This document shows positions 1 to 7,224 of a stretch of DNA of 20,080 nt, in pieces (within the stretch, counting starts at the first letter, position 1; every line of letters begins with the position of its first letter). The position numbers were made by a program, and so were the translations under genes. The stretch lies in NCBI GenBank assembly GCA_002336475.1, contig DDCX01000036.1, forward strand, positions 7,441-27,520. The letters run 5' to 3'. Source of the stretch: Flavobacteriales bacterium UBA1995 (GTDB taxonomy: Bacteria > Bacteroidota > Bacteroidia > Flavobacteriales_D > Sanyastnellaceae). Under the pieces are notes generated by a model. The model saw only the letters and a list, made by a program, of their open reading frames with translations, was not told the DNA's origin and searched no databases.

Positions 1-1
1 A

Positions 2-3000
2 GGTAATCCTGACAGCACGAGCTACATCTTGCACCTCAACCACGACATTTATTTGTTCTGGGGTAACAATGCGGCTTACATCATCGATCCTGCCACTCAA
101 GACACTTTGCTGTCTGCTGGTTACAACAACGACCTGTATAGCCCTGACTTTGAAGGGTCAGTGGTAGATGGATATTGGGAGTTCTGTATTCCAAACGACG
201 CATGTCTCCAGTTCTCTGGAGGTGGAGGCTCCCCAGCGGGACAACCCCTTTGGTATATCATGGACTTTGCTGGAAACATCCTGCATGACGGTTCATTGGG
301 TGTTTACGACATCGGATTCGGTGCCGACGAAGCAACTTGCTTGAGCGGTTGTACCCTGCCAGCGGCGATCAACTACAACCCAGACGCGACCATTGACGAC
401 AACTCATGTGTTGTTTGTGACAACGGTCAACTCGGATTCTACCTGACACTTCAAGACGACTTTGGAACAGGTTGGAGCACGGGCAATGATTACTACTTGG
501 TGAGCGAGGAGACAGGTGATACCGTCTATACAGGAACTATGGATCCTGGTCCTACTACCGAGGAAGTGGTAAACTGCTTGGACATCGGCTGCTACACCTT
601 TAGTACTGGTGCCATCTTCACTACAGAGGGTTGGGCCATTTCCGACAACTTGGGCAACGAGTACGCAGCTTTGACTTACGGAGCGGCTGATGGTTTCCCC
701 GTTGCATTTGGTGGAACAGACGTTACCGACTGTGCATTCCCAGGATGTACTGACCCACTTGCCAACAACTACAACATCTCCGCTTCTGTGGACGATAACA
801 CTTGTGAGTTCCCACCTGCAAATGACAATGCGTCTGACGCTCAGGCCATCGCTTGTGAGCTTATCCTCACAGGTTCTCTTGCCAACTCCAATGGAGACGA
901 ATACAGCGGAACTACCGTTCTTGGAAATGCTATATCTGCGAGTGGTGCCATCTGGTACGAGTTTAACGCCGACAACGACTATCAAGTCACATTCAATACC
1001 TGTGCATCTGCTGATGTTGACAACGGTGTGACTGACACAGACGTGATTGTGTTCTCAGTAGGAACCGATGGCACATTGACGCCAATTGCAACCAACGATG
1101 ACTCCGGTATTGCAGGTTGTGGTTCAGGAACGACTGGATCCTTCAACTCCATTGTGAGCATCAACGCTTTGCAGGGTAACAGCTACTTGGTACGTGTTGG
1201 ACACTACAGTGGTGCATCTACTCAAACGGGTATCGTGATCGAGGCGAACTGTGCACTCTGTCCCGATGGATTCCCTAACAATGACGACCTGTGCACCTTG
1301 GCTCTTCCTTTGGTTGACGGTGGTTCATATGACGGTAGCCTGTGCTGCTCTGGTCCAGACGAGGACTTCGGCATGCCTAGCTTGAGCACGTTTGCTACGG
1401 CTTATGGTGTTTGGTATGAGGTTGCTGTTGAGGCTCCTTACAACCTTTACAACATCACTGTTGATGCGACTGGAACTGGTGCTGTTGGTTATGCCACCTA
1501 CAACGGTGATGACTGTACAGATTTGGCCGATATGGTTTCTGGTGTTGTAGAAGGTTCAGTTCAGACTGACATGAACCAGTACTTCGCTACTGAACAGGAA
1601 GGTCCAGCGACCATTTCAATCCCATCTCCGAACTATGACAACAGCTACTATCTGTTCATTTGGACAACCCAGCCTGATGATTGCGGCTCATATAGCGTAA
1701 GCCTCTCTGCTGAGATCTCTGGCTGTACTGACCCAACGGCGTCTAACTACAACCCAGATGCTACGGTGAATGCCAACTGCCTCTATGTGGGAGTAACGCA
1801 ACCGAACGACAGTTGTGACAATGCTATCGCTGCTGCTTGTGGTGATGTTGTAACCGGTAACACTGGTGGTGCAACGAGTGTTGGTGGCACCAACGCTTGT
1901 GGTGGATCAGGTTCTGGAATCTGGTATACCCTCGACAACGGCGGAATGGAGCAGTTGATCACGGTGAGCACTTGTGGCTCTGAAGTCAATACTGTATTTG
2001 AGCTCTTCCAAGAGATTGATGCTCCTGATGCTGTGCTTGAGGTCAACAGCCTGAACACTGACAACTACGAGAACATCAGTGCAGTGATTGTCTTCAATGG
2101 TGACACCATTGCATCTGTTCCTGCTGGTGAATTGTTCCCAACTGTGTTCAACGACTACTACCTCGAACTCGGTGGTGGTGACTACACCGTTTACTTCACC
2201 AATGAAGGTGACGAGCTGGATGGAATTACGGCGAACGTGATCGAAACTTCCGGTGCAGCTTCTGCTTTGTGCAGTGGTCAGTGCTCTACTGATCCTACTG
2301 TCTGCTTGGACTTGCAGATTGTCGCTGACAACTATCCAGGTGAGAACACCTATGCTTTGGTAAACTCTGCTGGAGCGACAGTGTTGTCCGGTGGCATCTC
2401 TGCTGGTGTAAACCAGTTCAGCATTTGTGTTGCTCCTGGCGACTACACCTTCACCATGTTTGACTCCTTTGGAGATGGCATGTGCTGCACATACGGCAAT
2501 GGTTCTTACACCTTGTCTGGACCTGATGGCGATCTCGCTACTGGTGGTCAGTTTGGTTCTGATGAGAGCACCTCCTTCACCTTGGAGGCCAGCCCATTCA
2601 ACCTTCCTGCAGGTGGCACAATCGAGCAGTCCTTCACCATCTTCGGTGGCAGTGGCACTTGCTCTAGCTTGATCTGCTGGAGTGAAGGTGACAACACTGA
2701 GACGATGTCTGAGACTTGTGACAATGGTGAGACATTCCAGTTCATCAGCGATGACAATGCCAACACATACGCATTGCTCGTAGCCGCAGGTTCTGGTTCT
2801 CTCGGAGGTCCATTTGCAATGAGCATCACGTGTGAGCCCGTTGTTTATGGATGTATGGAAGAGCTTGCTTGTAACTATAACATGGATGCTAACGTTGACG
2901 ACGTCAATGACCCTTGTGATTACACCAGCTGCTTGGACTGCGATACAGAGACATGGCAGTACTGCTACGACAACAACGAAAGCTGGTCTTTCAACTTGGT

Positions 3001-3967
3001 GAATCCAAACGGAGGCACCATCGTTGTAGACCTTGCTGGAACGTTGATTGAGCAGAACTGGGATGCTCTGATTATCGACGATGCTGCCACTGGAGTAAAC
3101 CTCTACGACAGCGACGTTGATCCTGATGAGAGCCTCGTGATCGGTACTGATTCTGTGACGGTTTCATTTACTTCTGACGGTTCTGTGAGCTGTGTTTCTA
3201 GCACGACTGGATACAACATCTCATTGTCTATTACATGTGCTCCAGCTCCATCTACGGGTTGTGCTGATACAACAGCTTGTAACTACAATGGACCAGTGGA
3301 CTTCGCTGACAACGCATTGTGTGACTTTAGCTGCCTCGGTTGTACCAACTCTGACGCTGTGAACTACAATCCGTTCGCTTCTGTGGACGATGGTTCATGC
3401 TGCTTCGGTGCATTCATCGAGTTCAACATGTTTGACAGTTTCGGTGACGGATGGAACGGTTCTACTTATAGCTTCTATGACGCTGCTGGCAACCTCGTTG
3501 CTGAAGGCGGTTTGTTGAGCAATGAGAACGGCGGTGACTTCGACACGGATGCGGTTTGTCTTGACGCTGCTGGATGCTACACGCTGATCGTAACTGACGG
3601 TTCTTTCCCAAGTGAGGTGAGCTGGACCATTTCAGGATCTGCGTTTAACAATACAAGTGGTGGACCTGGAACTTTCTCAGTAGGCCTCGGCACTGCTTGT
3701 ACAGAAGGTTGCACCCTGCCATTTGCTCCGAACTATGTGTCGGCTGACAGTGTAGACATCGAGAACAATGAGCTCTGCGACTTCGCCAACTATGTGATGG
3801 GTTGTACTTACCCTGATGCAGCCAACTATGATGGGACTGCTACCAACGACGACGGCTCTTGTACGTTCGATATTGCCAACCCTTGTCCTACGGACTTGAA
3901 TGGCGACGGACAGACCACAACGTCTGACCTGTTGATCTTCTTGGGTGCCTTCGGTACCGACTGCTGA
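2..3967 (+). CDS. Giant secreted Cys-rich repeat protein with C-terminal dockerin-like motif (5' end outside window)
   Basis: The reading frame is open from base 2, so the gene is cut by the window edge. The first start-like codon (TTG at 29) is internal, and 1321 residues are visible. The protein is a mosaic: eight GCTDP..NYNPDA..DD.SC-type repeats, three regions resembling pre-peptidase-type beta-sandwiches (starting near 815, 1270 and 1799, with WYE/WYT signatures at 953, 1412 and 1922), and three DSFGDG-type modules (455, 2462, 3434). A dockerin-like loop closes it. About 60 cysteines are present, lysine is absent, and the only arginine is at 1193-1195. Composition and cysteines indicate an extracellular, disulfide-bonded, strongly acidic protein. 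Secretion is inferred; the signal peptide would lie upstream. Codons are biased to AAC, GAC, TAC, GGT and GCT, unlike the downstream genes, which may reflect high expression. Adhesin, gliding or matrix roles are possible but not shown. A terminator follows 41 bases after the stop. Confidence 0.9.
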   Translation, partial: GNPDSTSYILHLNHDIYLFWGNNAAYIIDPATQDTLLSAGYNNDLYSPDFEGSVVDGYWEFCIPNDACLQFSGGGGSPAGQPLWYIMDFAGNILHDGSLGVYDIGFGADEATCLSGCTLPAAINYNPDATIDDNSCVVCDNGQLGFYLTLQDDFGTGWSTGNDYYLVSEETGDTVYTGTMDPGPTTEEVVNCLDIGCYTFSTGAIFTTEGWAISDNLGNEYAALTYGAADGFPVAFGGTDVTDCAFPGCTDPLANNYNISASVDDNTCEFPPANDNASDAQAIACELILTGSLANSNGDEYSGTTVLGNAISASGAIWYEFNADNDYQVTFNTCASADVDNGVTDTDVIVFSVGTDGTLTPIATNDDSGIAGCGSGTTGSFNSIVSINALQGNSYLVRVGHYSGASTQTGIVIEANCALCPDGFPNNDDLCTLALPLVDGGSYDGSLCCSGPDEDFGMPSLSTFATAYGVWYEVAVEAPYNLYNITVDATGTGAVGYATYNGDDCTDLADMVSGVVEGSVQTDMNQYFATEQEGPATISIPSPNYDNSYYLFIWTTQPDDCGSYSVSLSAEISGCTDPTASNYNPDATVNANCLYVGVTQPNDSCDNAIAAACGDVVTGNTGGATSVGGTNACGGSGSGIWYTLDNGGMEQLITVSTCGSEVNTVFELFQEIDAPDAVLEVNSLNTDNYENISAVIVFNGDTIASVPAGELFPTVFNDYYLELGGGDYTVYFTNEGDELDGITANVIETSGAASALCSGQCSTDPTVCLDLQIVADNYPGENTYALVNSAGATVLSGGISAGVNQFSICVAPGDYTFTMFDSFGDGMCCTYGNGSYTLSGPDGDLATGGQFGSDESTSFTLEASPFNLPAGGTIEQSFTIFGGSGTCSSLICWSEGDNTETMSETCDNGETFQFISDDNANTYALLVAAGSGSLGGPFAMSITCEPVVYGCMEELACNYNMDANVDDVNDPCDYTSCLDCDTETWQYCYDNNESWSFNLVNPNGGTIVVDLAGTLIEQNWDALIIDDAATGVNLYDSDVDPDESLVIGTDSVTVSFTSDGSVSCVSSTTGYNISLSITCAPAPSTGCADTTACNYNGPVDFADNALCDFSCLGCTNSDAVNYNPFASVDDGSCCFGAFIEFNMFDSFGDGWNGSTYSFYDAAGNLVAEGGLLSNENGGDFDTDAVCLDAAGCYTLIVTDGSFPSEVSWTISGSAFNNTSGGPGTFSVGLGTACTEGCTLPFAPNYVSADSVDIENNELCDFANYVMGCTYPDAANYDGTATNDDGSCTFDIANPCPTDLNGDGQTTTSDLLIFLGAFGTDC
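347..3862 (+). repeat. Eight dispersed Cys-flanked 20-24-residue protein repeats (GCTDPxAxNYNPDATVDDxSC type)
   Basis: Coding repeats lie at 347-409, 743-805, 1721-1780, 2849-2917, 3257-3322, 3338-3400, 3707-3778 and 3800-3862. Each starts Gly-Cys and ends in Cys. Most keep an N-Y-N core about ten residues in and a D-D or similar acidic pair before the final Cys. They sit between larger domains rather than in one tandem block, although the last four cluster near the C-terminus. The paired cysteines and acidic loop suggest a small disulfide-closed, possibly calcium-binding linker; this is inference. Similar repeats are, to my knowledge, frequent in large surface proteins of aquatic Bacteroidota, but I cannot name a family with certainty. 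Confidence 0.85.
3884..3964 (+). other. C-terminal dockerin-like single calcium-loop tail
   Basis: The last 27 residues of the giant protein run from one Cys to a terminal Cys. They contain the loop DLNGDGQTTTSD, with Asp, Asn, Asp and Asp at loop positions 1, 3, 5 and 12, followed by the hydrophobic helix LLIFLGAFG. This matches one half of a type I dockerin, which normally carries two such loops. A C-terminal tag of this shape could serve sorting or docking. It is not the usual type IX secretion C-terminal domain, and its role is inferred. Confidence 0.7.
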
Positions 3968-3980
3968 TCAAGCGTCACAT

Positions 3981-4000
3981 CGAAGGGTCTAAGCTCTTCG
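3981..4000 (+). other. Small stem-loop upstream of the terminator
   Basis: CGAAGGGT and GCTCTTCG can pair over 8 bp (with G-T wobbles) around a CTAA loop. It lies 14 bases after the stop of the giant-protein gene and 9 bases before the main terminator stem. It has no T-run of its own, so it may stabilise the mRNA 3' end or be chance. Confidence 0.35.
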
Positions 4001-4008
4001 CAAACATT

Positions 4009-4045
4009 GGAAAGGCCCGACGCAAGTCGGGCCTTTCTCTTTTCT
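4009..4045 (+). terminator. Rho-independent terminator after the giant-protein gene
   Basis: AAAGGCCCGA (4011-4020) pairs perfectly with TCGGGCCTTT (4027-4036) across the 6-nt loop CGCAAG. The stem can be extended by one G-C pair, and the T-rich run CTCTTTTCT follows. It sits between the stop at 3967 and the SDR start at 4067, so it separates the two transcription units. Confidence 0.9.
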
Positions 4046-4066
4046 AGTATGCCCCATCTTCGCATT

Positions 4067-4843
4067 ATGCGTAAAACAGTTTTGATAACCGGTGCTGGCT
4101 CAGGAATTGGTCGTGCAACAGCCGTTCGATTGAACAGGGACGGGTATGCTCTGATCTTGGTGGGCCGGCGGGAAGATCCATTGGAGGAGACGCGGTCTCT
4201 GTTGCTTGGAGATGACCATGTGAGCATGGCTGTGGATGTGGCGAATAGGCTGGCTTTTCATGATGTTTTGAGGGAGGTCATGAATGACGTTGGTGGTCGT
4301 GAGCTCGTTGGCGTGTTTGCCAATGCGGGCATAGGTGGACCCAATGCATTTTCTGTAAATGCAGAGGAGGACCGCTGGGATGAAATCATGAGGGCCAACG
4401 TAACCGGGGCCTATGTCACACTTCAGGTGGCATACCCCTATTTGAAGCGCGCAAAGCAGGCGGTCACCCACGCCTTGGTCACCTCGAGTGTTTTGGCGCG
4501 ATTTGGTGTTCCTGGTCAGTCGGCATATGTCACCTCAAAGGCAGCCGTGCTGGGTTTGGTAAGGAGCTTGGCCGTGGAATGGGGCGAGGATGGTATACTG
4601 ATCAATGCGATTTGCCCTGGGTGGGTCGAGACAGCGATGGCAAAGGATTCGATTCAGCGCATGGCCGATGCTCAAGGCATCAGTTATGAGGCAAGTCACG
4701 CTGAGCAGTGTGCTGTTCTGCCTACCGGACGCATGAGTCAACCCGAGGATGTGGCTGGTTTTGTGTCGTGGTTAATGTCTCCCGAACAACGGGGGATTAC
4801 GGGCCAGGGACTGGATTTGAACAATGGAAGTTGGATGTCATGA
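4067..4843 (+). CDS. Short-chain dehydrogenase/reductase (SDR) family oxidoreductase
   Basis: A 258-residue classical SDR, the usual length for the family. It has the Rossmann motif TGAGSGIG (residues 8-15), NAG (86-88) and the active-site tetrad Asn111, Ser141, Tyr154 and Lys158 (YVTSK). Arg34-Arg35 after the second strand suggests NADP(H) rather than NAD(H); this is inference. The substrate cannot be told from sequence. The ATG at 4067 was chosen because MRKTVLITGAG places the first strand at the N-terminus as in other SDRs. An ATG at 4049 is the alternative, and a TTG at 4007 falls before the terminator stem and is unlikely. No clear ribosome site is seen. The stop overlaps the next gene's ATG by 4 nt (4840-4843), so it heads the five-gene unit. 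The protein is probably cytoplasmic. Confidence 0.9.
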   Translation: MRKTVLITGAGSGIGRATAVRLNRDGYALILVGRREDPLEETRSLLLGDDHVSMAVDVANRLAFHDVLREVMNDVGGRELVGVFANAGIGGPNAFSVNAEEDRWDEIMRANVTGAYVTLQVAYPYLKRAKQAVTHALVTSSVLARFGVPGQSAYVTSKAAVLGLVRSLAVEWGEDGILINAICPGWVETAMAKDSIQRMADAQGISYEASHAEQCAVLPTGRMSQPEDVAGFVSWLMSPEQRGITGQGLDLNNGSWMS

Positions 4844-6294
4844 ATGATTCAGTAAGTGTGAAAGGAAATTTGATGGTGCGTTTGGTTTTGCTCATGGCAG
4901 GAGTTGCCGCGGCGATGGGATTGGAGGCTCAAGAAACAGCATCCATTGACCCTTGGTCAACACAGGATTCGGTCATGTTGGCGCGCATCCATCAGCAAGT
5001 GTTGGGCGAAGGTGCGTGTTATGAGGATTTGCGGTTTTTATGCAAGGAAGTGGGGCCGCGTTTAAGTGGGTCACCTGAAGCAGATGAGGCCATATTGTGG
5101 GGAGGAAAGACCCTCCAGGCTCTAGGAGTTGGAGAAGTCAGGATGCAACCGGTCATCGTGCCCCATTGGGAACGTGGCGGAGCAGAACAGGCTTGGATGA
5201 GGGTGAATGGTGGAGAGCGGGAGCCTCTGCGCGTGGCGGCTTTAGGGGGCAGCGTTGGAACAACAGGGGACATCGAAGGTGATGTGGCTGTTTTTCGGGA
5301 TTTCGCTGAGCTCGATAGCCTCGGAGAGGACGGACTTGCGGGCCGGATTGCCTTTTTCAACCGTCCCATGGACCCGCTGATGATCAATGCGGGGAGTGCT
5401 TATGGTGGTGCATATGAGCAGCGGTCCAAGGGTGCGGTAGAATCAGCACGCCATGGGGGTATGGCGGCGCTGGTGAGGTCGTTGACCCATGCGATGGACA
5501 CTTTCCCCCATACGGGAGGCATGCGTTATAACGATGAAGTCAGGCAGGTGCCGGCTGCTGCGGTGAGCACAGTAGATGCGCGTCGCATCGCCCGTTTGGT
5601 CAACGCCGGTGAGGAAGTGCGTGTTGGATTGAACATGGGTTGCATACTCCATGATGACAAGTCACAGGCGAACGTGATTGCCGAATGGACCGGGTCGGAA
5701 TTCCCAGACCGTTACATTGTAGTGGGGGGGCATTTGGACAGCTGGGACATCGGTGAAGGGGCCCACGATGACGGTGCTGGAATCGTACAAAGCATCGAAG
5801 TGCTGCGGACGTTGCACGCATTGGGGTACCAACCGCGACATACGTTGCGTGTGGTGCTCTTTATCAACGAAGAGAACGGCAACAATGGTGGAAAGACCTA
5901 CGCGCAGCGGGCGCGTGAGAAGGGTGAATGGCACGTAGCAGCCGTTGAGAGTGACGCAGGTGGCGATGCACCTCGCGGTTACTCCATTGACGCTTCTGAC
6001 GCGGGTACGGCAGCGGTGAGGTCTTGGCAAGAGGTCTTGGGCGATTATGGGGTGGGTGATCTGAGGCGGGGTGGAGCAGGTGTGGACATCGGTCCACTCA
6101 AAAAGGAGATGCCGGCCGGAAAGCGGCCTTTGATGGTGGGATTGCGCCCCAATTCACAGCGCTATTTCGACTATCATCACAGCGACCGCGATGTGTTCGA
6201 GAACGTCCATGAGCGCGAATTGAAACTGGGGGCAGCGGCGCTGACCTCCATGGTGTACTTGTTGGACCGATTGAACTACGATTCACTTGATTGA
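4840..6294 (+). CDS. Secreted M28-family zinc metallopeptidase (carboxypeptidase Q-like)
   Basis: A 484-residue protein if started at the ATG overlapping the SDR stop. A second ATG at 4873 has a good AAAGGA site 6 nt upstream and gives 473 residues, and either start leaves a hydrophobic signal peptide ending near LEAQE. The C-terminal half carries the M28 set, numbered from 4840: His298 (GGHLDSWD), Asp310 (HDDGAG), Glu344-Glu345 (NEENGNNGG), Asp372 (ESDAGG) and His446 or His447 (YHHSDRD). These match the two-zinc site and the catalytic glutamate. The middle (about 120-270) resembles the protease-associated insert of carboxypeptidase Q-type members. By family it would release N- or C-terminal residues from peptides in the periplasm or outside the cell. 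It is the second gene of the five-gene unit, with 5 nt to the nitroreductase start. Confidence 0.9.
   Translation: MNDSVSVKGNLMVRLVLLMAGVAAAMGLEAQETASIDPWSTQDSVMLARIHQQVLGEGACYEDLRFLCKEVGPRLSGSPEADEAILWGGKTLQALGVGEVRMQPVIVPHWERGGAEQAWMRVNGGEREPLRVAALGGSVGTTGDIEGDVAVFRDFAELDSLGEDGLAGRIAFFNRPMDPLMINAGSAYGGAYEQRSKGAVESARHGGMAALVRSLTHAMDTFPHTGGMRYNDEVRQVPAAAVSTVDARRIARLVNAGEEVRVGLNMGCILHDDKSQANVIAEWTGSEFPDRYIVVGGHLDSWDIGEGAHDDGAGIVQSIEVLRTLHALGYQPRHTLRVVLFINEENGNNGGKTYAQRAREKGEWHVAAVESDAGGDAPRGYSIDASDAGTAAVRSWQEVLGDYGVGDLRRGGAGVDIGPLKKEMPAGKRPLMVGLRPNSQRYFDYHHSDRDVFENVHERELKLGAAALTSMVYLLDRLNYDSLD
4861..4866 (+). promoter_or_regulatory. Candidate ribosome-binding site for the alternative peptidase start at 4873
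   Basis: AAAGGA lies 6 nt before the ATG at 4873. Good Shine-Dalgarno matches are scarce in this window, so it is an argument for the shorter peptidase start. The competing ATG at 4840 overlaps the SDR stop and has GGAAG at 4826-4830, 9 nt upstream. Confidence 0.4.
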
Positions 6295-6299
6295 ACCCC

Positions 6300-6887
6300 A
6301 TGCGACACAGCATTAGTGACAGCAGCAATTTGATCCTCGACCGCAGGAGCATTTCCCCCGAACGGTTTTCTGGTCGGAAGGTGCACAGGGAGATTGTCGA
6401 AGAGGTGCTTCAACACGGAACTTGGGCACCGAACCATGGATTGACCCAACCTTGGCGCTTCCATGTGTTTATGGATGGGGCTGCGGTACGTTTGATGGAA
6501 GGGCTTTCGGGTGCATACCGCGCACATGCCGGGGACGCTGCCTTGGACAGCAAGGCCGAGAAAATCCGAGCGCGTGGCGAGCGGTGCAATGCCATTGTGG
6601 CGTTGGGACTTCAGCACGATGAGAAGGGGCGTTTCCCCTTGTGGGAGGATCAAGCAGCGTTGGCAGCAGCCGTGCAGAACATGTACCTCATGTGCACCGC
6701 CCATGGCATCGGAGGTTTTTGGTCTACGCCTGGATTTTTGAGCCATCCGGAGGCCATTGCGGCTTTGGGTCACAAGGAAGGTGTTCGAGGCATGGGCCTT
6801 TTTTATATGGGTTATCCCGAGGGTGAATGGCCGGCCAAAGGCCACCGGAAGCCTTTGGAATATGTCACGCGATGGAATACCGAATGA
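6300..6887 (+). CDS. Nitroreductase family protein (FMN-dependent oxidoreductase)
   Basis: A 195-residue protein, typical for a single-domain nitroreductase. The N-terminal RRSISPERF (15-23) is the usual phosphate-binding region for FMN. TWAPNHGLTQPWRF (41-54) is a conserved segment of one nitroreductase subgroup. DQAALAAAVQNM (117-128) is the dimer-helix segment, and GFWSTPGF and GLFYMGYPEG complete the fold. Such enzymes are cytoplasmic homodimers that use NAD(P)H to reduce nitro compounds, quinones or enones; the true substrate is unknown. The ATG at 6300 is used, and a TTG at 6291 would overlap the peptidase stop. It starts 5 nt after the peptidase and ends 1 nt before the next ATG. Confidence 0.9.
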   Translation: MRHSISDSSNLILDRRSISPERFSGRKVHREIVEEVLQHGTWAPNHGLTQPWRFHVFMDGAAVRLMEGLSGAYRAHAGDAALDSKAEKIRARGERCNAIVALGLQHDEKGRFPLWEDQAALAAAVQNMYLMCTAHGIGGFWSTPGFLSHPEAIAALGHKEGVRGMGLFYMGYPEGEWPAKGHRKPLEYVTRWNTE

Positions 6888-6888
6888 G

Positions 6889-7224
6889 ATGCGCTTGACG
6901 AACTGGTATACCCACCCCGCAGACAACCGGTACCATGTGTTTGAATTCCGCAATGCGGAAATGGCAGAGGAATTTGAGCGCGATCTGGTCGCACAAGGCA
7001 TCGATTTTGAAAAAGCCCCCATCGAACGCGATCAGAGTGGTGAAGGGGTGTTGTTGCAATTTGGTATCCACCGCGCTGCTTTTAAGGACGCTTTGAGGGT
7101 GAACCATTTGCTCCACGGACGTCACCGGGAGCCGTTCATCGGCCATCAGGGATTGCGCTGGGCCATGTTGTTGGTCACCGCGGGTATGATTGGATTGGCA
7201 TTGATGGGATGGATGCAGTCATGA
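6889..7224 (+). CDS. Hypothetical 111-residue protein with C-terminal transmembrane segment
   Basis: I do not recognise the family. Residues 1-88 are charged and look like a small alpha/beta domain: strand YHVFEFR, helix NAEMAEEFERDLVAQG, strand GVLLQFGIH and helix AAFKDALRVNHLL. Residues 90-109 (LRWAMLLVTAGMIGLALMGW) form one membrane segment, so the protein is probably tail-anchored with the domain in the cytoplasm. The first part recalls small ferredoxin-like domains, but this is only a shape argument. The ATG at 6889 follows the nitroreductase stop by one base. The stop overlaps the barrel gene's ATG (7221-7224). Both junctions suggest translational coupling, which supports it as a real gene despite its size. 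Confidence 0.75.
   Translation: MRLTNWYTHPADNRYHVFEFRNAEMAEEFERDLVAQGIDFEKAPIERDQSGEGVLLQFGIHRAAFKDALRVNHLLHGRHREPFIGHQGLRWAMLLVTAGMIGLALMGWMQS

Noticed and set aside
404..985. A 193-codon minus-strand open frame opposite the giant protein.
   Set aside because: The plus-strand frame is continuous with clear repeats; the antisense product has no family features and no signal.
4007..4066. An extended SDR start at TTG 4007 or ATG 4049.
   Set aside because: The TTG lies just before the terminator stem and the extension precedes the normal first strand of an SDR; ATG 4067 fits the family better.
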